A stretch of 64,000 nucleotides of DNA. It comes from Bacteroidota bacterium (GTDB lineage Bacteria; Bacteroidota; Bacteroidia; Bacteroidales; Tannerellaceae). Below are positions 59,900-64,000 of the stretch, one piece after another (within the stretch, counting starts at the first letter, position 1; the number at the start of each line of letters is the position of its first letter). The notes beneath the pieces are model-generated. The model was not told the origin of the DNA, made no database searches, and saw nothing but the letters and a program-made list of their open reading frames with translations. The DNA lies in assembly GCA_023429375.1 (NCBI GenBank), contig JAEYVY010000016.1, forward strand, positions 1 through 64,000. The letters run 5' to 3'. The translations under genes and the position numbers were made by a program.

Positions 59900-60016
59900 T
59901 TATCCTTGACGTTGTTTATATTTAGGATTTTTCTTGTTTATAACATACAGACGACCTTTTCTACGAACAATTTTACAGTCATCAGTCCGTTTCTTCAAAG
60001 ATGCTCTAACTTTCAT
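59900..60016 (-). CDS. rpmJ: Ribosomal protein L36
   Basis: A 38-residue large-subunit protein, short enough to be missed by length filters. It reads MKVRASLKKRTDDCKIVRRKG and ends NPKYKQRQG. Of the zinc ligands of the classic form (three Cys and a His), only Cys14 remains, so this is a zinc-free (C-minus) version. It sits between infA and rpsM, the normal place. Confidence 0.95.
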   Translation of the reverse strand: MKVRASLKKRTDDCKIVRRKGRLYVINKKNPKYKQRQG

Positions 60017-60030
60017 ATTTATATTTTTTA

Positions 60031-60249
60031 TTATTTATATCTAAATGAAATTCGTCCTTTAGTTAAATCGTACGGAGACATTTCAACTCTGACTTTGTCT
60101 CCAGGAAGAATTTTAATATAATGCATTCTCATCTTACCTGAAATGTGAGCCGTAATTTCATGCCCATTTTCAAGCTCAACTCGAAACATTGCGTTTGATA
60201 ATGCTTCGACGATAACGCCGTCTTGTTCAATTGCAGATTGTTTAGCCAT
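60031..60249 (-). CDS. infA: Translation initiation factor IF-1
   Basis: A 72-residue OB-fold protein that binds the A-site of the 30S subunit during initiation. AKQSAIEQDGVIVEALSNAMFRVELENGHEITAHISGKMRMHYIKILPGD and VRVEMSPYDLTKGRISFRYK are near-invariant. 4 bases after map and 14 before rpmJ. Confidence 0.97.
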   Translation of the reverse strand: MAKQSAIEQDGVIVEALSNAMFRVELENGHEITAHISGKMRMHYIKILPGDKVRVEMSPYDLTKGRISFRYK

Positions 60250-60253
60250 ATAA

Positions 60254-61036
60254 TTATGCCTTATTTTCTAAGATTTCTTCTAAAAACTTAAATGATGATA
60301 AGATGCGAGCTTTTCCTGATTGAATAGCAATACAATGTTCAAAATGAGCAGAAGGTTTCCTATCCTTTGTACGAACAGTCCATCCATCTTTTTCAAATAC
60401 AACATTTCGCTTTCCTAAGTTGATCATTGGTTCAATACAAATACACATTCCCTCACGCAGAAGACTTCCGCTTCCTTTTCTACCATAATTAGGCACTTCG
60501 GGAGATTCGTGCATTTTTTTACCAATTCCATGTCCTACTAATTCACGAACGACAGAAAAGCCATTTTTCTCACAATATTCTTGAATAGCAGAACTGATAT
60601 CACCGATTCGTTTCCCTTCAACCGCCTGTTCAATACCAATATACAAAGACTTTTTTGTAACATCTAATAATTTTTGCACCTCAGGAGTAACTTCACCTAC
60701 ACTGAAAGTATAGGCTGAATCACCTGTAAAGCCATTTAAAATAGTGCCACAATCAACTGATATGATATCTCCTTCTTTCAATATTACCTTATCTGATGGG
60801 ATGCCATGTACTACATGCTCATTAACAGATGCACAAATTGAATTTGGAAATCCTCCGTATCCCAAAAAAGCAGGAACTGCTCCATGGTCTCTGATAAAGG
60901 TTTCTGCTATACGATCTAGTTGTAAAGTAGAAATACCAGGTTTAATGTATTTAGCTAATTCACCAAGTGTTTTACCAACTAGCTGATTAGCTAAATACAT
61001 CAATTCTATCTCTTCATTTGTTTTTAGATATATCAT
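60254..61036 (-). CDS. map: Methionine aminopeptidase, type I
   Basis: Removes the initiator Met from nascent proteins. The 260 residues are of the type Ia form without zinc-finger extension. Metal ligands: SVDCGTILNGFTGDSAYTF (two Asp), GHGIGKKMHESPEVPNYG (His), CICIEPMINLG (Glu) and the C-terminal HFEHCIAI (Glu). It lies between secY (9 bases) and infA (4 bases), an arrangement common in spc-alpha junctions. Confidence 0.97.
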   Translation of the reverse strand: MIYLKTNEEIELMYLANQLVGKTLGELAKYIKPGISTLQLDRIAETFIRDHGAVPAFLGYGGFPNSICASVNEHVVHGIPSDKVILKEGDIISVDCGTILNGFTGDSAYTFSVGEVTPEVQKLLDVTKKSLYIGIEQAVEGKRIGDISSAIQEYCEKNGFSVVRELVGHGIGKKMHESPEVPNYGRKGSGSLLREGMCICIEPMINLGKRNVVFEKDGWTVRTKDRKPSAHFEHCIAIQSGKARILSSFKFLEEILENKA

Positions 61037-61045
61037 CTCAAATTA

Positions 61046-62386
61046 TCAATATGCTCCAGCAGCACCAGAACGACCTTTAATTCTTCCAGATTTTAGTAAT
61101 CCGTCATAGTGACGCATCAAAAGATGACTTTCAACTTGTTGAAGCGTATCCAATACAACACCAACAAGAATTAATAACGAGGTACCACCAAAGAACTGTG
61201 AGAATTCCATACTTACACCTGCAACTCTTGCAAATGCAGGCATAATAGCTACCAATGCTAAAAAGAAAGCACCCGGAAGAGTAATCTTATCCATAATTGA
61301 ATCTAAGTACTCTTTTGTATCTTTTCCTGGTTTTATACCCGGAATAAAGCCGTTATTCCTTTTTAAATCATCAGCCATTTGGGTTGGATTAATTGTAATT
61401 GCAGTATAGAAATATGTAAACAATATAATCAATACAGCAAAAACGAAATTATACCAGAAACCGGTATTATCCATAAATGCTGCCCAGAATGTACTTGAGC
61501 TTTCAGAGTTAGCAAAGCCTACGATTGAAATAGGTATAAACATGATAGCCTGAGCGAAGATAATCGGCATTACGTTAGCCGCATTCACTTTTAAAGGAAT
61601 GTATTGTCTTGCTCCACCATATTGCTTATTTCCTACTATTCTTTTAGCATATTGTACAGGCACTTTTCTTACTCCTTGAACTAACAGGATTGCACCTGCA
61701 ATTACAAGTAATAAGAATAACATTTCCATCAAGAACATTACAAGACCACCGGTTTTATCCGTTGTTCTAGAAATAAATTCTTGAAATAGAGAATGAGGTA
61801 ACCTAGCTATAATACCAACTAGAATAATGAAAGAAATACCATTTCCAATGCCTTTGTCTGTGATTCTTTCCCCAAGCCATAGAATGAACATACTTCCAGC
61901 AGCCATAATAACTGTTGAAGAGAATGTGAACCAAATACCTGCAGGAAGCGATGCTCCTACTGCATTCAACTGTACACTTAAGTTAATCAAATAGGTTGGA
62001 CCTTGAAGTAACAAAATAAATATAGTTAAATAACGGGTATATTGATTAATTTTCTTTCTACCACTTTCCCCTTCTCTTTGCATTTTTTGAAATGATGGTA
62101 CAGCTATTGCTAATAACTGCATAACGATAGATGCTGATATATACGGCATGATCCCTAATGCAAAAATTGAAGCATTAGAGAATGCACCACCTGAAAACAT
62201 ATCAAGCAACGCCAATAATCCACCTCTCGTTTGTTCCTGCAAAGCGGTTAACGCTTTTGGGTCAATACCTGGAAGTACAACATATGTACCAAAACGGTAT
62301 ATAGCAACTAAAAGGAGAGTAGTGAGGATTCGATTTCTCAAATCCTCAATCTTCCAGATATTTTTTATAGTATTGATCGCTCTCAT
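61046..62386 (-). CDS. secY: Protein translocase subunit SecY
   Basis: The channel of the Sec translocon in the inner membrane. The 446 residues have ten membrane segments; the plug region follows MFSGGAFSNASIFALGIMPYISASI, and the long cytoplasmic loop TPTQMADDL-type sequence, NPTQMADDLKRNNGFIPGIKPG, precedes the last helices. It follows rplO by 3 bases, as in most spc operons. Confidence 0.97.
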   Translation of the reverse strand: MRAINTIKNIWKIEDLRNRILTTLLLVAIYRFGTYVVLPGIDPKALTALQEQTRGGLLALLDMFSGGAFSNASIFALGIMPYISASIVMQLLAIAVPSFQKMQREGESGRKKINQYTRYLTIFILLLQGPTYLINLSVQLNAVGASLPAGIWFTFSSTVIMAAGSMFILWLGERITDKGIGNGISFIILVGIIARLPHSLFQEFISRTTDKTGGLVMFLMEMLFLLLVIAGAILLVQGVRKVPVQYAKRIVGNKQYGGARQYIPLKVNAANVMPIIFAQAIMFIPISIVGFANSESSSTFWAAFMDNTGFWYNFVFAVLIILFTYFYTAITINPTQMADDLKRNNGFIPGIKPGKDTKEYLDSIMDKITLPGAFFLALVAIMPAFARVAGVSMEFSQFFGGTSLLILVGVVLDTLQQVESHLLMRHYDGLLKSGRIKGRSGAAGAY

Positions 62387-62389
62387 AAC

Positions 62390-62836
62390 TTAGAGTTTAA
62401 CAACATTTCCGCCAGCAGCTTGAATAGCAGCTTCTGCACTCTTTGAAAATGCATGAGCGGAAACTTCGATACCCAAGTTTAAACTACCATTGCCAAGTAT
62501 TTTCACTAACTGAGAAGTAGAAATAAAACCAGCATTAATCAATTCTTCAATACCAATCTTGCTGTAATTATTTGCTTCAGCAAGTTGTTGCAGCGTTGAC
62601 AGATTGATAGCTTTATATTCTACTCTGTTAATATTTTTAAATCCAAATTTAGGAAGACGTCTTTGAATTGGCATTTGACCTCCTTCAAATCCGATCTTTC
62701 TAGAATATCCGGATCTTGACTTAGCTCCTTTATGTCCTCTTGTAGAAGTCCCACCTAAACCAGAACCTGGTCCACGACCAATTCTCTTTCTTGTTTTAGT
62801 AGAACCCACAGCAGGTTTTAAATTTGACAAATTCAT
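62390..62836 (-). CDS. rplO: Ribosomal protein L15
   Basis: Large-subunit protein of 148 residues. The N-terminus NLSNLKPAVGSTKTRKRIGRGPGSGLGGTSTRGHKGAKSRSG is the glycine/basic-rich extension typical of L15, and GGQMPIQRRLPKFGF is conserved. Between rpmD and secY. Confidence 0.97.
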   Translation of the reverse strand: MNLSNLKPAVGSTKTRKRIGRGPGSGLGGTSTRGHKGAKSRSGYSRKIGFEGGQMPIQRRLPKFGFKNINRVEYKAINLSTLQQLAEANNYSKIGIEELINAGFISTSQLVKILGNGSLNLGIEVSAHAFSKSAEAAIQAAGGNVVKL

Positions 62837-62867
62837 ATCTTTATGTATGTTATATTATAACTCTTAA

Positions 62868-63044
62868 TTATTTCACAATTGAAACTAAATGTTTCACCTT
62901 CTCAATCATTCCTAAGATAGAGGGAGTAGCTTCATGCTCAACTGTACGATTCAACTTTCTTAATCCCAAAGCATCAAGAGTTCTCTTTTGATCAATTGGG
63001 CATTTAATTCTACTCTTGACTTGTTTTACTTTAATTGTTGCCAT
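62868..63044 (-). CDS. rpmD: Ribosomal protein L30
   Basis: A 58-residue large-subunit protein starting MATIKVKQVKSRIKCPIDQKRTLDALGLRKLNRTVEHEATP. A longer frame from 63089 would overlap rpsE; the start at 63044 fits the family length and leaves a 13-base gap to rpsE. Confidence 0.95.
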   Translation of the reverse strand: MATIKVKQVKSRIKCPIDQKRTLDALGLRKLNRTVEHEATPSILGMIEKVKHLVSIVK

Positions 63045-63057
63045 ATTCATACATAAT

Positions 63058-63576
63058 TTAGCCTTTGAATACTTTTTCAACTGATACACCTCTGTTTTGA
63101 GCTACTACGAACGGACTTCTTAATTCACCCAAAGCTTCGATTGTAGCTTTTACTAAGTTGTGAGGATTTGATGATCCTTTAGACTTAGCCAAAACGTCAG
63201 TAATACCAACACTCTCTAATACTGCACGCATAGCACCACCAGCTTTCACTCCAGTACCCAAAGTTGCAGGCTTAATAAGTACTTCTGCTCCACCAAACTT
63301 AGCAGTCTGTTCGTGAGGAATAGTGCCTTTATGTATCGGAACACGGATTAAGTTCTTTTTTGCAGCTTCTACACCTTTTGCAATGGCAGTAGTAACTTCA
63401 CCAGCTTTTCCTAATCCCCATCCAACAATACCATCTTCGTTTCCTACCACAACAATTGCAGCAAAACTAAATGTACGACCACCTTTCGTAACTTTAGTTA
63501 CACGATTAATTGCAACCAAACGGTCTTTCAATTCTATATCGTTAGTCGATTTAATTCTATTATTATTTCCAGCCAT
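63058..63576 (-). CDS. rpsE: Ribosomal protein S5
   Basis: 30S protein of 172 residues important for translational accuracy. LKDRLVAINRVTKVTKGGRTFSFAAIVVVGNEDGIVGWGLGKAGEV and HKGTIPHEQTAKFGGAEVLIKPA are diagnostic. Between rplR and rpmD. Confidence 0.97.
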   Translation of the reverse strand: MAGNNNRIKSTNDIELKDRLVAINRVTKVTKGGRTFSFAAIVVVGNEDGIVGWGLGKAGEVTTAIAKGVEAAKKNLIRVPIHKGTIPHEQTAKFGGAEVLIKPATLGTGVKAGGAMRAVLESVGITDVLAKSKGSSNPHNLVKATIEALGELRSPFVVAQNRGVSVEKVFKG

Positions 63577-63581
63577 CCTTA

Positions 63582-63926
63582 TTAAAATTTAAGACCACCA
63601 TTACGTGCTGCGTCTGCTAATTCTTTAATTCTGCCATGATACAAATATCCGTTACGATCGAAAACAACCGTTTGGATACCTGCTTCAATTGCATTCTTTG
63701 CAATTTGTTCACCGACTTTGGCAGCGATAACTTTCTTTGGTTCGTTTTTCTCCAATTTCAAAGATGAAAACGCTGCTAAAGTTGTACCTTTTGAATCATC
63801 AATGATCTGTGCATAGATTTGCTTGTTGCTTCTAAACACAGTTAGACGAGGGCGTTCCGTTGTACCAGTAATTTTACTACGTACACGTTGTTTTATTTTT
63901 ATCCTTCTTTCTACTTTCGTTGTCAT
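63582..63926 (-). CDS. rplR: Ribosomal protein L18
   Basis: 5S rRNA-binding protein of 114 residues. RVRSKITGTTERPRLTVFRSNKQIYAQIIDD and the C-terminus DRNGYLYHGRIKELADAARNGGLKF match L18 closely. 5 bases before rpsE. Confidence 0.97.
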   Translation of the reverse strand: MTTKVERRIKIKQRVRSKITGTTERPRLTVFRSNKQIYAQIIDDSKGTTLAAFSSLKLEKNEPKKVIAAKVGEQIAKNAIEAGIQTVVFDRNGYLYHGRIKELADAARNGGLKF

Positions 63927-63944
63927 GCTAATTTCAGTTTTAAT

Positions 63945-64000
63945 AGATTATTTTCCTGCTGATTTACCAGACTTTCTTCTAATAACCTCTCCAACAAATT
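63945..64000 (-). CDS. rplF: Ribosomal protein L6, C-terminal fragment
   Basis: The last 17 codons before the window edge read FVGEVIRRKSGKSAGK and end in TAA at 63945-63947. The string VGEVIRRK-x-GK-x-AGK is the normal L6 C-terminus, and rplF is expected before rplR in the spc operon. The rest lies beyond the window. Confidence 0.9.

Overview
The window is a stretch of chromosome from a member of the Bacteroidales, most likely Bacteroides or a close relative. The evidence is the gene content (glycine-lipid genes glsA/glsB, DUF3109, DUF4199, DUF4861 and DUF1080 proteins, two 444-residue glutamate dehydrogenases), lipoboxes on many surface proteins, weak Shine-Dalgarno sequences, and repeated promoter elements of the Bacteroides primary sigma type (TTTG at about -33, 19-20 bases, then TAnnTTTG at about -7). 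I do not name a species. No insertion sequence, prophage, conjugative element or CRISPR array was seen; the window is core chromosome with a few accessory spots.

Layout. 1-8.6 kb: the end of ruvC, then two glutamate dehydrogenase paralogues bracketing a large receiver/ATP-grasp protein and a two-gene operon for a MurU-like nucleotidyltransferase and an AmgK-like kinase fused to a RapZ C-terminal domain. 8.8-12 kb: a DUF4861 lipoprotein, a MATE exporter and a HAD phosphatase. 12-17.4 kb: fhs converging on a five-gene minus-strand operon (DUF4199, glycosyltransferase, nitroreductase, mntP, apbE). 17.4-19.7 kb is the most accessory-looking part: a PEGA-like lipoprotein, a cluster of interleaved inverted repeats, a broken gene, a small RelA/SpoT-type hydrolase, a gene remnant and tRNA-Arg(CCG). 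19.8-29.4 kb: asnA-ung, lptD, an HD protein, a double DUF1080 lipoprotein, a YgjP-like peptidase divergent from gpmI, and DUF3109.

29.4-40.3 kb is minus strand: glsB/glsA for glycine lipids, then a seven-gene operon rimP-nusA-infB-cvpA-sufB-sufC-sufD that joins translation and transcription factors to Fe-S cluster assembly and has a terminator-like hairpin in its leader. 40.5-47.6 kb: an aminopeptidase P, a gamma carbonic anhydrase, a serine hydrolase and a CBM9-like lipoprotein, then a ZIP transporter divergent from an ECF sigma / membrane protein / Spy-like trio. 47.6-51.4 kb: a rluA-dsbD-mazG operon whose pseudouridine synthase has Glu in place of the catalytic Asp. 51.5-54 kb: a repeat island, an MBL hydrolase, a VOC protein and a ROK glucokinase. 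54-55.3 kb: a hemerythrin-domain protein with a LuxR-type regulator whose receiver lacks the phospho-acceptor Asp. 55.7-56.7 kb: an AI-2E family protein. 56.9-64 kb: the end of the spc operon and the alpha operon (rplF, rplR, rpsE, rpmD, rplO, secY, map, infA, rpmJ, rpsM, rpsK, rpsD, rpoA, rplQ).

Points most worth a second look: the AmgK-RapZ fusion; the receiver/ATP-grasp protein with no phospho-histidine domain; the F/P versus S/S coenzyme signature that separates the two dehydrogenases; the pseudo-receiver/hemerythrin pair; the Glu-for-Asp RluA protein; the ECF trio; and the leader hairpin in front of rimP-nusA-infB. Several start codons were moved downstream from the longest reading frame because promoter -7 boxes or terminator stems lie inside the extension.
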